Of a DNA stretch of 64,000 nucleotides, positions 36,535-49,824 are shown piece by piece (position 1 is the stretch's first letter; every line of letters begins with the position of its first letter). The notes below the pieces were generated by a model. That model was not told the origin of the DNA. It saw nothing but the letters and a program-made list of their open reading frames with translations, and did not search any database. The translations under genes were made by a program, and so were the position numbers. The stretch spans positions 1 to 64,000 of the forward strand of contig OENT01000800.1 in NCBI GenBank assembly GCA_900239685.1. Direction: 5' to 3'. The stretch comes from Rotaria macrura. Its lineage: Eukaryota; Rotifera; Eurotatoria; Philodinida; Philodinidae.

Positions 36535-39500
36535 TTATTTTCTAGAATTTCTATTGTCCAAAGTTTCAGTTGCGTCGATTTGTAATGAATCGGTCTCCTC
36601 GTAACTAGTCTGTTTAGTATTTAGATCGGTGAATTGAGATAGATGACCATCATCGTATCCATCTAATTGAACTTTTGACGTTGTTGTTAAATTTTTCGTG
36701 AAAGATGTTGATGCATTATGAATTTTCGGGAGACTTGAAAAGAAAAATGATTACATAATAAAATTCTTTAAAAAATAGATGTTCCAAGCTTTAGATAAAT
36801 CTGTGACTGTTTTGTGTGCTGTAAACTATTCAGAAAATTTAACAAGATGGTGGAGTTGAAAAATTGAATTCAATAGTATTCATGCTTCAAAAAAAATTTC
36901 ATCATGCTATTTTTCAAAAACTACAAAAATAATGTTAAAATTAGCATTGAAAAGAAATGAATTTTATTACAATCCATTTGAAAAAAGTTTATTGTTTCAG
37001 TTTCTATAGTGCATGGAAGTTTCGAAGGACAAACGATGGGATATTGAGTAGTACGCGGTATTTGATGAATGTTTCCTGCTCTAGATAATGGTATTTCCAT
37101 ACAATAGTTCTGATAAAACGAGTATATTTCTAGTGGATTTTGATTATTAAATGAAGTCTAGTAAATTCTACTGATGATGCATTTATCAAAAAGATGCTCG
37201 TCGCTCACTTTGTAAATTATCGAAGCAAATAAATGCGGAAACTTCGGACTTATGTCCGAGAGTTATGTGTACTTCAAAAAGTGAATGAGACAAATCAGTC
37301 ATCCTAGAATGTGTGCACGGATGAAGTATCTTGGTAAACCTTTTTGGAAAACTCCAAAACTACTGATCATCTCAGACATATCTAGGCAATTTCGTTTCTA
37401 GATGCAGTTTTTGTGCATTTGAGACCTTTTCAGTCAATGTTTCGTTAGAAAACTACGATTTTTTTCAAAACTAATATCAGATTCAGAATTAGCGTTAAAA
37501 ACTGAGTCGATTTATATATCTTGTGGATAATTCTGAGAAAAAAGTTTTTTGTGAAAAAATCCCTGTCCCCCACCTCAGGGATTGTTTGGTGAAAAATGAC
37601 AATTTTTTCAATAACTCAGCCATTTCTCGACGGATCCTTCTCATCTTCGAACTTGACCTAGATATTGATGAGACAATTCTGTGCACAAAATTTCAACTCA
37701 ATCGAATGTAATTGTGAAAAGTTATCGAATAAACGGACGGACACACTGACCGATTTTAGTAGTGTACTCACTTTTTGAGTACACAAAAAGAGAAAGTTTT
37801 AAGACTTACGACATCTATTTTCAGAAAATCGAATACGTAATCATTCGTAACTGTTTGAAGACGATTGATTTTAGTTATTCTATTTAAAATTCAGTCGGAT
37901 CTTGTCGGAACACGTGTGAATTTTGAACAAATTCAGAGAAACGAAGGAATATTTTGATGTAGGTTTTTCAATAAATTCTAATAGTTCTATTCCGTCAGTA
38001 ACACTTGATTAGGCTGTATGAATGCTAAAGAACCTTTTGTCATTGCATATTGAAAAAATCGAATATAAACGGGAATTCTTATTGCTATATTGTGAATGCA
38101 CTTCAATTATTATTTTAGAGATATATTACTACATGTATACATTTCTTTCCCTATGAATATGTAATTATTAAGATTTCCAGAGACTCGATGCTTAACAAGT
38201 AGCAATTATTTCGATAGTCTAAACACTAGTGATACTATTCGGAAGTTTTTCTTTTAATCCGAATTAGAACAATCATACCTCGAAGCTTCTGTCTTGAATA
38301 AACAAATCAGAGACAAGCTCAATATGCTCGATTTTTCTCTACAATATACGAATTTCTTCATGATGTCATTTTTTGAGAAAATTATCGTCATTCTAGATGA
38401 CATGTTCATAGTACGATATAAAACATCATAGGATGATCTTTGACTATGAATATTGCACATAAGATCAGATAAACCCATTTATATTGTCATCATTTGAGAA
38501 GAAAAACGATTTCTCTCGTAGGCTTAATGAATTTTGGCGCTAACGTTCACATGAAACTGTTGTCAATTTATCATTACTTTTCTCTCGACAAAAATCTATT
38601 TAGTATGATGCGATGATTTCTCATATGATTTCGAATAAGATCATAAGTGATTGCTTTCAATAATTTACACACTAATTTTCTAGAAAAATCTTTTTTTCCG
38701 ATTCTAACCAAATTTAGTTGCTGTTCTTCAGCATTTATTCATACTCTCTTACATATCGGATTGTCTACTAATCAATTATATTCTCTGTATAGTTATCAAA
38801 GAATGTCTTTTGAATAATAAACAAACGTCATCTTAAAGATGAACTCATTGAAAAATTTATCCAAAAATTTGTTCTCTGACTTCAAATAACGGCATATTTC
38901 ACAAATGAAAAGAAAATTGAAGGATTTAAATTGAATACTTCTTACAGTGTCTGAATGTATTCTATAATCGTAGTAGAACAAAAATTCAACAGACGAAAAT
39001 TTAAGAGTTGAAAATCTTTGGCATTCCCTCTACTTTATTTCATGATAAAATGTTCTACCTGAAAGCCGTGCTATCAGTACAAAAGGTTCTTTAGTTCAAC
39101 TATGTTTTAATAGGATTCCTTTATAAAACTGATTATGGGAAAAGTCTTGATTTTTTTCGCGAACATTGATTTATTTTCCTACGTAGATAGCGAAAGTACT
39201 ATGTGTTCAACTACTATCACAGGAGATTACACGTATATATATATATCAGAGACCGAAAAGAGGGAAGTTTTCACTTCCACCCCCCCCCCCCCGCTGTCTT
39301 AAAAAAAATCGTTACCCGTCCTACACTTATTTTTTTTCGCTCCGCTCACGCAATCCAAATCTCTTCTCGCTTTGCTCAGTTAAGTGCAAGCAAAACATGC
39401 GAACAGCAAACAAGAGACTAGCAGTGAACAATTTCTTTAAAAAAAGTGATATGACTATGAAATACCTCAGCATTTTCATCAATGTTTCTTATGATAGAAC

Positions 39501-42500
39501 CTCGATGTGAAGACGAATCAGTTACTGATGATGCCCTTCTGACATAAGGTTAGTAGTTGATGAAAAGAAAATATATTGCATTAGTATATTTCAATGTATT
39601 AGTTAAGATTTGATTAGACTAAATTAATATTTGATGATAACATCTTACCGTGTTAGTGGAAAAATTGAGCTATCTTGAATTTCACCCATTTCTCTTTCTG
39701 TTTTACGTAAACGGAATTTCGTTTGCGATAAATCTTCTTGTAATTTATCAACTGTATGTTTCAGCTCACGGGCACGTCCATCGGCTTTGTCGAACTTAAA
39801 AAAACACACGAAAGAACTTCAATTAGCTAGGAGTGCATATTCTTGTACGTTGTTACTTCTTTTTTATAATGATTTGCTGCTTTTTGTGCTTCGTGAGCAA
39901 CAACAAGTGATTCACGAAGACGTTTTTCAAGTGAACGTATATTTCGAAGAACCGTTATTTTGTCTCTAGGAAGGCAAAGACAAAGCATGAAAAATATATT
40001 CTGATCGAATTCTATTGTCAGATGGCAACCGAGTTCGAGGGAATCAATTCTATGACAATTCCCTATCTTCGATTCAACACAGTAATTTTCTTTTTCGATA
40101 CTACGATGCCAAATGAGAAACACACATATCTTAAGATTAATATTGCATACCGAGTTTCATTGTCGAGTTGTGCTGCACATGTTTGAATTTGAGTTTCATA
40201 TCCAGCAATTTTTGATTGTAACTTTTCTATTACTGAGTCGTCACGGGTGCCAAGCTTTTCACGTAAATCTCGAATTTGTCGTTCAAGATTACTACGAATG
40301 TCCTATTTAAAAAAGATAAAAAGACAATGGAGAATTCTTCTTAAATGTGTCTATCGTATTTAGTATACATCAAGTTGATTTATATCTTTTTCTTGATTAT
40401 TAGATATCGTCACAGCTTGGTCGTAATTAATTGTTAACCTTTTCAATTTTTCATTATTTTTTTCTGACTGCATTCGTTCATCTTCAAGTTCTTCTTCAAG
40501 TTCATCAATGCGTGCATCACATCGACGTTTGTCATCGATAGACATATTACTAGACGAAGAGATCATTGTTCAAAGAAAAAAAGTCATCAGTAAATAATTT
40601 ACAGGTCTTTATTAAGAGAAGCTATTTCATGTAGAAATTCATCACGTTCTGTTTGACTTTGACGAAGTTGCCGTTCAAGAAGTTCTTTTTCCCCCATTAT
40701 TTGTTGTATATTTTGGTCGTAGGATTTTATTTTTAATTGCCATTCTATAGTATTGTGACTTTTGATAGTATCATTATGTTTAATTTCATTAAGTTCTCGT
40801 GTTAAATCACGTATTTGAGCCTAAATAAAATTGTGTAATGTCAAATAGAGATGAAATTTAATTTACTTGTAATCGACGAGTTGTACGGAATGCTTCTTCT
40901 TTCAATCGATTGATTTCTTCCATTTGTTCATACATACTTTGAATATCCATTTCAATTTTTTTACGTTGTTGAATAATTTGTTGTTTAGATTTTTGCTCTT
41001 CTTCAAGTTCTGCTTCGTATTCTTTTAATCGTTGATTTGATACACGTTTGACATCTTCGATTTCTTGACTACAATCTTGTTTAATCTTGTCTACTGTTTG
41101 TTTCAATGCACCAATATTAACTTCCAGTCTTAAACGAGCATCTTCAGATGTTTGCAATTCATCTTCAAGTTCCACCATCTGTTGTTTTTGATTTTCCATA
41201 ATTAATTCTTAAGAGAAAAGTCACAGATTTAAAATATCTTCAATTAAATTTCTATGTATCAAATGACATTCGAGTCATCAACTCAATCAAATAGAATTTA
41301 GTGTATTATGACTACTGTGTTGTATATGTAAATGAAAAGTAACTTCGTCAGTACAATGTAATACTTCTCTAGGATGGCAGGTATTGTGCTACGAAATTAT
41401 TGCATTGTCTCTTTTTGTTTTTTTTATCTCAGAAGAAAAGAAAAACCATATTTCATTATCGACACATGTCCACTGAAATACTATAAAAATCATGTGAATA
41501 TATTTTCAAATGTTAGAAATATCGTCCTCAAAGTCAAATTTTTCAATCTATAGTACTATGAATTGCAATATAAACACGATTATTGTTTAAGCTTTGTTCG
41601 TAACATCTCATAGAGACCATGATTTTCACTGTCATTTTGCTCTATACATTGTGCTGAGTATATGCGTAAGTCTTTCATTAAAATATTCCTACCAACATTA
41701 TTAACTATTGAATTAAAAGTGATACTTCATAGATGAGAGAACAAAATCATAAATCTAACTTTGATGGCATGAGATATTTCGTAGAGACTAATTTCAGAAT
41801 TCTACAATCATTAATCTGATCTTTCACTATAGACAAAGAATTCATCTTGCGTACAGTTTTCACAATCAATAGTGTGAACTTTCGATAAACTCTTCATAAC
41901 TACAAGAGCTCGTATGTATGATACATTCCAATCAGTGTACTATCATCATTCAGATGAGTCAATGTGTATACCTGAAATTCAGCAACACAATAATGAAGAT
42001 TGCATCAAAGAAATATCATAGTATGGGCTCAGTTACGATATAGATTTTTCTTACCAATATTTCGTTTAGTCTTCTCTAAATCTTGAATATATCTTTCAAC
42101 ATCGTCTGTATCAGTTCGCTTATCTGCATCGGCACGTAATTGTTTATAACGTTTATCTAAATCTTCATAAGCATCGTTTCGTTCATTTAATAATTTTACT
42201 AAATTCAAACGTTGTGTTTCTTTTTCTCGTACGTCTCGTTCACTCTGATCACGTTCTTGACGGAATTTTTCCTGTATTTTTTTTTCATCTTGAATACGCT
42301 TTTCGTACGAACGCTTCATTTTCTCAACATTCTGTATCATTGTACCGGAATTTTCTACTTCAACATTAAGATCAGCAATGTCATTCGTAAGTTTTTGATT
42401 TGATTTTATTAATTTAGAATTAATTAATTTTTCATCATCAAGTTCTTTTATGGCTGCATCTTTTTCACGTTGTAGTTGTCGACGAAGTTCCTCCATGTAT

Positions 42501-45500
42501 TCAAGTTGTTCAGTGATACGACGTAATTCGGCGCTATCTTGATTTGCTTTCGTTGATTTCACTTTTAACTTTTGATTTTCTTCTTCTTGTTCATCGAGAT
42601 GTTCTTTTAATTCGTTAATTGAATCTTCTGCTTGACGAAGTTTCAATAGAGCATTCATTTTTTGACGGTTTTCATCTTGAAATCGTTCTTCTAAATCTTG
42701 ATTTTCTTGTTTAAGCATATTAATTGTGCGTTCATAATTTTGTGAACGTTGTTCTATTTCAATATAGGATGTGTTTAATACTTCAATATTTTGTTGATAT
42801 CGTTGTGATTTATCAATAACTTCAGTTTTAATTTTTTCACTTTCATTACATTTACGTAGAAGATCTTGATTTTGTATTTCTAATTGTCTTCGTTTTTTTT
42901 CAATATCTTGTTTTAATGAATTTAAATTTTTTATTTCATTATCACGATCTTTAATATCATTTTTTAATGGCTGAAGATCTTTTGTAGATTGTTGTAATTG
43001 TTTTTTAGTATTTTCTAACTGTCGTGTTAATTCTTCGATTTCATTCACATGTTTCGAACGTGTATCGACCATTGCTATATCATAATTCTTTCGTGCTTGA
43101 AGTAGTTCATTCTTTATTGTCGATAGTTCTTCTTCAAGTTTCTTTTCGCGTTCAACTAATTCTTGACTTACATCTGTTTTTGCAAATATTTCACTACGTA
43201 AAGTACTAGTTTCTTCCAGTAATGAACGTTTTTCCGTTTCTAAACTTTTCCTTTGTTCTCTTTCACTTGCACAATCAGCTTTTAATGAATCGATTTCCAT
43301 TTGGTAATTACGTATTTGTTTTTGAAGATTTGCTTTTGTTGTTGTATCGGTTTCTATTGTTATGCTCACTTTATTTAAATCATCAGTGCGTCGTTTTAAT
43401 TGTGTTTCTAAGTCTTCTATAGTTGTTCTAAAATCTTGTAGATGACCACAAATTTCTTGATTTTCAATTTCAAGTTGATGAATTTCACGTTCACCTTTTT
43501 GACGAAGCTAAAAATTGAACAAATAAATCATGCTTTTCCAAAATTCATCAAGACAATACAGTATGTAACCTAATTTTTAGAATATTCTATTCGTCCTAGA
43601 AATCTATCCGTAAATAAAAATTAAATGTTGATGCTCGCGTCATGAGAAAAATCTTGCCAAAAGTCCGATGTAAGAATTGTTCTCTGGAAAAGACAGTCTT
43701 AGAAGAAATTATCTATGATATCGTTTCGTAAGGAGATTTCTTGTCCGTGTGAATGAACAGTTGATACTAACTTATTTCGTGCTTTCATCGTTTAATAAAA
43801 TTTATTCTATGTTTTGTAGATGCTACCATAAAAGTTCAATAAACTCTATTTCTCTGGTTTAAAAGAAAGATGGATGTTATGCACGTCTGTCTCGATATAG
43901 CCTACAAAACCGTTTGGAATAAAAACGATATGAATATACTCAAGTATTGATTGTAATAATGGTTGAAATTAGAAAATCTTCTCGAGTAATGAAATCCAAA
44001 ATATTTTACGCTAGGAAAAGGTAAACAGACGACTCATTTTTCTCTAGGCTTTTACTGATTCTTAACCGTCAATCTTCTTTTTCTAATAATACTCTGCTGC
44101 TGACATATATATTGCCTAATAGATCAAGGATCCATGATTTTAATTGTCTACAAAAATACTCATGCGTATCATTCTATTTGTTATAGTATCTCTTCTCGTG
44201 ATAAGGCCCATTATCGCCATACTATTGTCTAGGATCTTCAATGAAAGACAACATTTGCTATCTATTCCTATTGTTATGTCCTTGTTATCGTCATTCATGC
44301 TTTATCCATCATCAATGCGCAGATGTGAACGATCTTCGAGCTTCTAAAAGTTCTTATTCTTCTCAATAGTCGTAACCCTGTCTTCAAGGTATATCATATA
44401 TCAACTATTGCTGTTGAATAATTCTAACGAAACCAATCAGTACTCGATTGACAATCAACAGACAAAGATATCCTATAACATTAATAATATTTCATTTATT
44501 AAAATTCTTGTAGCTAACTAAACAAGAGTTCTATCTAATTATATGAATATATGTTTACTGAAGTCTCATTTTCTATAGACTTAAATGAAATAAATTAGTT
44601 TAAATCAATTGTCTCATTTTATGAGATTAGATCTTTCTAATAAAATCTTTAAAAATCTACCTCAGTTTCGTATTTCAATCTTTCTTCAACATCATTGCAT
44701 TGAGTTTCGAGTTTCGTCTTCAGTCGCAAAAGATTTTTTAATCTTTCTTCTTCATTCTGTCGTGCATGAACAGTATTTTGAAATTTATCATTAAGAATAT
44801 CATTTTCTTTCCGTCCCTAAAATAGACATATAATCTTCAAATAAAAATTTTGTTTATCATTGTCTGTAATTTTACTTTATCAAGATCATTCTGTAATGTA
44901 GCAACAAGATTTTCAAGATGTTTTATTTTTCCTTCTAATTGTGCACGTTCATGTTGTAGTTTTTGTCGACTTTGTGCTTCTTCTTCAAGTCTACCAATGA
45001 CAAATACGATAATATTCTCATTGACACTTTACATATTTCGAGTTACTCACTGTTCTATCATGTCTTTTAATCGTTGATCATACTGGGTTCGTTCTTTATT
45101 TAGTTGAGTGATACGATTCAAAGCTTCTTCTAGCCGTTGTTCCATATCGTGTAATATGTTCTCAATTTCGTCTTTACGTGTTTGTATTCGACGTGAATTC
45201 TTGAAAATAATCAATAAAAAACAGAAAAAATTTATTTGAAAAATTTTCATTGTAACAAATATTTGTTTTTTACTTCATCGGTATCAACTAGAACTTCATT
45301 TAAATGTGTAAGACGTTCATTGACAACATTTCGTTCTTGTTGAAGTAATTGCAAATTTTGTTCCATTTCTTGTATTTGTACTGAACGTGATTGTGCTTCG
45401 AGTTTTAAACGATCGATTTCTTCTTGCTTTTCTTTTAATTCTGCATCTTGTCGTAGTACTTGTAATAATGGTTTAATTTTCGTAAATAAACGCCACCATT

Positions 45501-48500
45501 TCCAGTTACGAATTTTCATCAGAGCACGTCCATTTCGTTGAAGAACACGTATTGCATTTAATTGTTGAATTCGCTGTTGATACTTGCTTTAAAATTCAAA
45601 ATCAACTCTATTAATCATACAAGACATGAGAAAATTATTGATCAATTTACTTTCGAGCAAGAACACCACGACCCAATGCTTGAAATTCAATCATTATATG
45701 AGTTAACTTAATATCGCGTTCTTCTTCTAAATGACCGAGAACACCTGAACGAAAGAAGATTTTTGTACGACCAATACGATAAAGATTTTCATCAAGTTCA
45801 AGTGCTTGAATCTAAATCAATGAATGTATAAGTTTGAAATTGAATAGTCTATCTTTTTTCTTTTCTTAGATAAAATAGTTTTACAATTTTTTTCACTGCA
45901 GCTTTACCATCCATAAAATCTTTTTGAATCGCATGTGGACACAGAATTTCATAACTAAATAGATGAAAATATTCATAGGATTCATCAAATATTTGATTCA
46001 ATATTTAAAAACAGCTAGAGAAATCCATTCGACAATATTTTAAACGAATTCAACATTGTCTTGTTTTAACGCATACTACTTAATAGTAGACGATCATATC
46101 TAATATATATGACATCGGACGATTACTGATGTTTCTTTTAGCATGAGTTTTACTAAATTATCTATATTATTCTAAATTTATCATAGATCTCTTCAATCTC
46201 TAGCATGTCTTTACGGTCATTATACTATTTCTTAGTTTTTGAAATAAAGTAATATTATATTGAAGATTTCAATATAGAATTGTTGTGATATGTAATATAT
46301 TTTTTATGAACAGTAGTTCAAATATGCTCGTCAGAATAATAAATTGTTTTCCGAACGTTTCAATATATTCTATAAATTTGTATGAATTCTAAAATAAGTT
46401 TCATGAAGAAATTTTAGTAGTAATAGTAAATATCTAGCTACATGAAGAATAAGTGTTACTGATAACGTATCATTGAATAATTTTCGATGAGAAAAATTTT
46501 TCTTGTATAACCACTGTCGATAGAATCTTCTAGATCGATTAACAAGATTATAGAAGTTAAGGTTCGTTAGTAAAAAGTTCGGTAGTTTAACTTGAAGAAA
46601 CTACTACCATGATCTTTACAGTGTTCGAACATGAAATACGTCATACGAAAATTTTGCAAGACAAATATTCAATTGCTTCTCATAATGTGAATGGTGTTCA
46701 TGCAATATTTCATTCATTCCTAGAATCTTTAAATATATTCAGTAATACCTACAATTTTTGTTATTGAATTGCAATGTTTATCTTTTTCTTTTATTGTGGA
46801 TGAAAACAAAAAGTCGATGAATTATTACCGTTGTCGAAATTCTTGAAATAATATTCGATTCGGAAAACCATTTCTGCAAATGCGAATACCTTCAAGTATA
46901 CCATTACATCGCAATTGCTCAAGTACAAGGGGTGCAGAAATGATACCCGCCTTTAAGAGAGAAAAACAAATGAAAGATTCTTTAATTCATTATTCGTCGA
47001 AAAAACAAAACTAGCTTCATATTTACGAACTTTTTTCTGTTGATTCGGTAAAATGCAACGAAGGAAATTTGGATTTGTTGTTTTCAATGTATTCATTAAT
47101 TTTGTTAATTGTTCTTTATAAACTTGACTAACTGTTCTAAACATTCCTTTTTTAGTAATTGATTTTAAATTTGAAGTTGCATCGCTGTGATCAGTTACTG
47201 CTAGACCAACAATTTCCGCTATAAAGAAAAAAGCCATGCAAAATCATATACAATCTTAACAACGATATAATAAATTATAGTACACGGCAATAGTCATGCT
47301 TAACTCACTATAATCAGGTATTAGAGAAAAATTTTGAAGAATAGAACATGGTCTTACTCTCCAAATAATAGCTTGATATAAAATAATGATTTTTATTTCT
47401 AAAAAAAAAAGCAATTGTAATTTACCATCTTTCCATATTTCATGTGTAAATGGATCATTCGATGTTTGTAAAAGAGCAACCACATTATCATTTAATGAAT
47501 CCCTATTTTTCACTATCCATTGAGCAGTTGAATAATCAACTTTACCAGCATAATGGATGATACTAAAATCAAATGGTGTTTTACAATTTGGCTTTCCTAA
47601 ACAATATTATATATTTAAATATGTTAAAAACTATTCTAAACAAAAACAACCCAACCGAATTTCTCATGTTGACTATGTTGATTTATCAATTTATCAAGAT
47701 AGCTTCGATCAGTTGCTTTTGGAAACCAACATTCTTCATCTAATAAACTTAATATGCCCATTTGCTAGACATACATATATATATATATATATATAATATT
47801 AGATAAAAACATGAAATTCTAGATGCTACTTTTTCAATAAGTTCAATTGTTGGTTGAAGATCATGACCGAAATCTGCAAATGTCCAATCAATATTTTCTC
47901 GACGATATTCTTCTTTTTCGAGAATAAACATCGTATGATTAAATAATTGTTGTAATTTCTCATTCGTATAATTGACACATAACTGTTCAAATGAATTGCA
48001 TTGAAAAATTTCAAAACCAACTATATCGAGAACACCAATAAATGATGAGCTTTGTCGTTTTGAGCGATCAAGAGATTTATTAATTCTTGTTACAATCCAT
48101 TTAAACATACGTTCATAGATCGCTTTTGATATTGCTTCGACAGTAAAATCAACCTGAATATAATAACACATATTTTATTTGACATATAAAGAAAACAATA
48201 AACATTTTCGCGTAATTTTACTTGAGCTTTTGTTTGTGCTTTTGTTACAAAATCTCTTCCAACATTAAGTTTTGGCTTTAAAAATGATCGCACGAAATCT
48301 GTTACCGATATTCCTAATAGATGACAAATTTTTTGTGCAATCGTATTATCTGGTAATGTTGCTTGATCTGTATCGCGTTCTTGTCGAAATTCCATATTAC
48401 CCATTAGTAAAACGGCTGATATAGTACGAAATATTGAATTTAAATCGTCATTTGACATGTTCATTATTTCCATAGCCTTAACTGTATTAAGAAATTCTTC

Positions 48501-49824
48501 AACATCATTTACACCTGATATTGTTAAATTTCCATTTGTTAAATAACGATAACAACTGAGATCTTCTAATAAATAATCAGCAATCATTTTCGTATCAGCA
48601 CTTCTTAATAATTGATAAAATATATGAAATATTCGTTCATTTTTAGCTTGACGAGTCGTACGAGATTTTTCTAATAAGTATGTTTCAATGGATGCGCCAG
48701 CAATAAAACCGGATGCATCGAAATTGATACGAATAAATTTACCGAATCGAGATGAATTATCATTTTTAACTGTTTTAGCATTGCCAAAAGCTGCAGATGA
48801 ATAGAAACACGAAAACAAAATTCATGATATTCTTCAATTACTCATCTTTTTACCTTCAAGAATCGGATTTGCTTGTAGAAGTTGAGCTTCAAGTTCACCC
48901 TAAACATATTGAATAATGAATATAGAAGAAAGTTCTCTCATCCATGTATGCACATACAGATATATCAGTGGTTTTTGTTAATTGCTGCTGAAATAAATTT
49001 TTTATTAATTTTTTTATAGAATATTATTCAAGAAATTTACCGGATATTGACTAACACTATGTCCTGCTGATCGTTGAGAACTTTTAGGTGCTGCGGCAAT
49101 ATGAGCTAAATATTGAATAACTTTTTTTGTATTCTCAGTTTTTCCTGCGCCAGATTCACCGCTATTGAAAACAGAAACAGAAAATGTGTACTGAATAATT
49201 ATGACATTGAAATATTCCTATGATTATAACTTACGTGCATAAAATTGATTGATCCTCATGTTTCTGTAACATTGAACGATATGCCTCGGCAGCAACAGCA
49301 AATATATGGGGCGGTAATTGTTCACGTTTTTTTCCTTTATACATTTCAATAACATATTCAGAATAGATTGGTAAGCGTTTATATGGATTGATAACGACAC
49401 AAAATAAACCAGAATATGTATAGATTAAACCGGAATAATAACGTTCTTTTAAATTAAATAGTACCGATGCTTCATTTAAACAAGTCAATTCTGACATATC
49501 TTCAACTCTATCAAATCTTGGAGGGTTAACACGTTGTGTATCATCTTTATGTATGGTGACACAGTCACCATTTTCTAATTCAACTATTAAATATCCATTG
49601 TTTTGTTCTTGACGTACTTGACCATGAATAAAGCATTCTTGTTCGTCCGGTATCCAAACGTACTTTTTTGCAGTCCATTCATTAGATAGAGTAGTTTCGG
49701 TTATACTATCTTTTTCATTGAAATCAGATGAACGTAGATATTTCATTGTAGATTGTTCATCATTAGTATCAGTCGTAGTATTAAGTGATTTTTTCCAAGA
49801 AACATTATTTGAACGTAGAGACAT
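36535..49824 (-). CDS. Non-muscle myosin II heavy chain
   Basis: Class II myosin motor of the actomyosin cytoskeleton. Twenty-four exons chain with consistent phase: 49235-49824, 49041-49161, 48958-48987, 48854-48899, 48222-48790, 47830-48153, 47656-47764, 47426-47596, 47031-47218, 46829-46950, 45885-45954, 45651-45811, 45274-45586, 45051-45199, 44876-44990, 44661-44816, 42055-43507, 40867-41207, 40603-40820, 40369-40549, 40151-40302, 39857-39965, 39649-39794, 39466-39538 (1969 codons). Landmarks: SH3-like N-domain, [10 protein letters not shown]-loop, [10 protein letters not shown] switch I, DIVGFEIF switch II (usually DIAGFE), LLDEECWFP, the converter ([13 protein letters not shown]), one clear IQ stretch, then a heptad coiled coil and a Ser-rich tailpiece ([11 protein letters not shown]). 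A 66-codon terminal exon at 36535-36733 looks coding ([15 protein letters not shown]) but joins exon 24 out of phase. Confidence 0.95.
37266..37780. mobile_element. Degenerate inverted-repeat element in a myosin intron
   Basis: GTGTACTTCAAAAAGTGA near 37266 recurs inverted as TCACTTTTTGAGTACAC near 37755-37775. Inside each, AAATCAGTCA pairs with the reverse complement of TGACCGATTT, and GTGTGCACGG pairs with the reverse complement of CGGACGGACACAC. Together they form diverged terminal inverted repeats of about 55 bp around a 515-bp unit with no coding potential. No convincing target duplication was found. Confidence 0.5.
39280..39292. repeat. Poly-C tract
   Basis: A run of 13 or so C residues inside the long myosin intron, conspicuous in AT-rich DNA. 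Its exact length is prone to sequencing error. Confidence 0.7.

Noticed and set aside
39203..39421. 72-codon open frame in the long myosin intron
   Set aside because: Includes the poly-C tract (poly-Pro) and TA repeats, on the strand opposite to the gene; no conserved feature.
42212..44794. Several plus-strand frames of 60-70 codons
   Set aside because: Antisense shadows of the myosin coiled-coil exons or intron noise.
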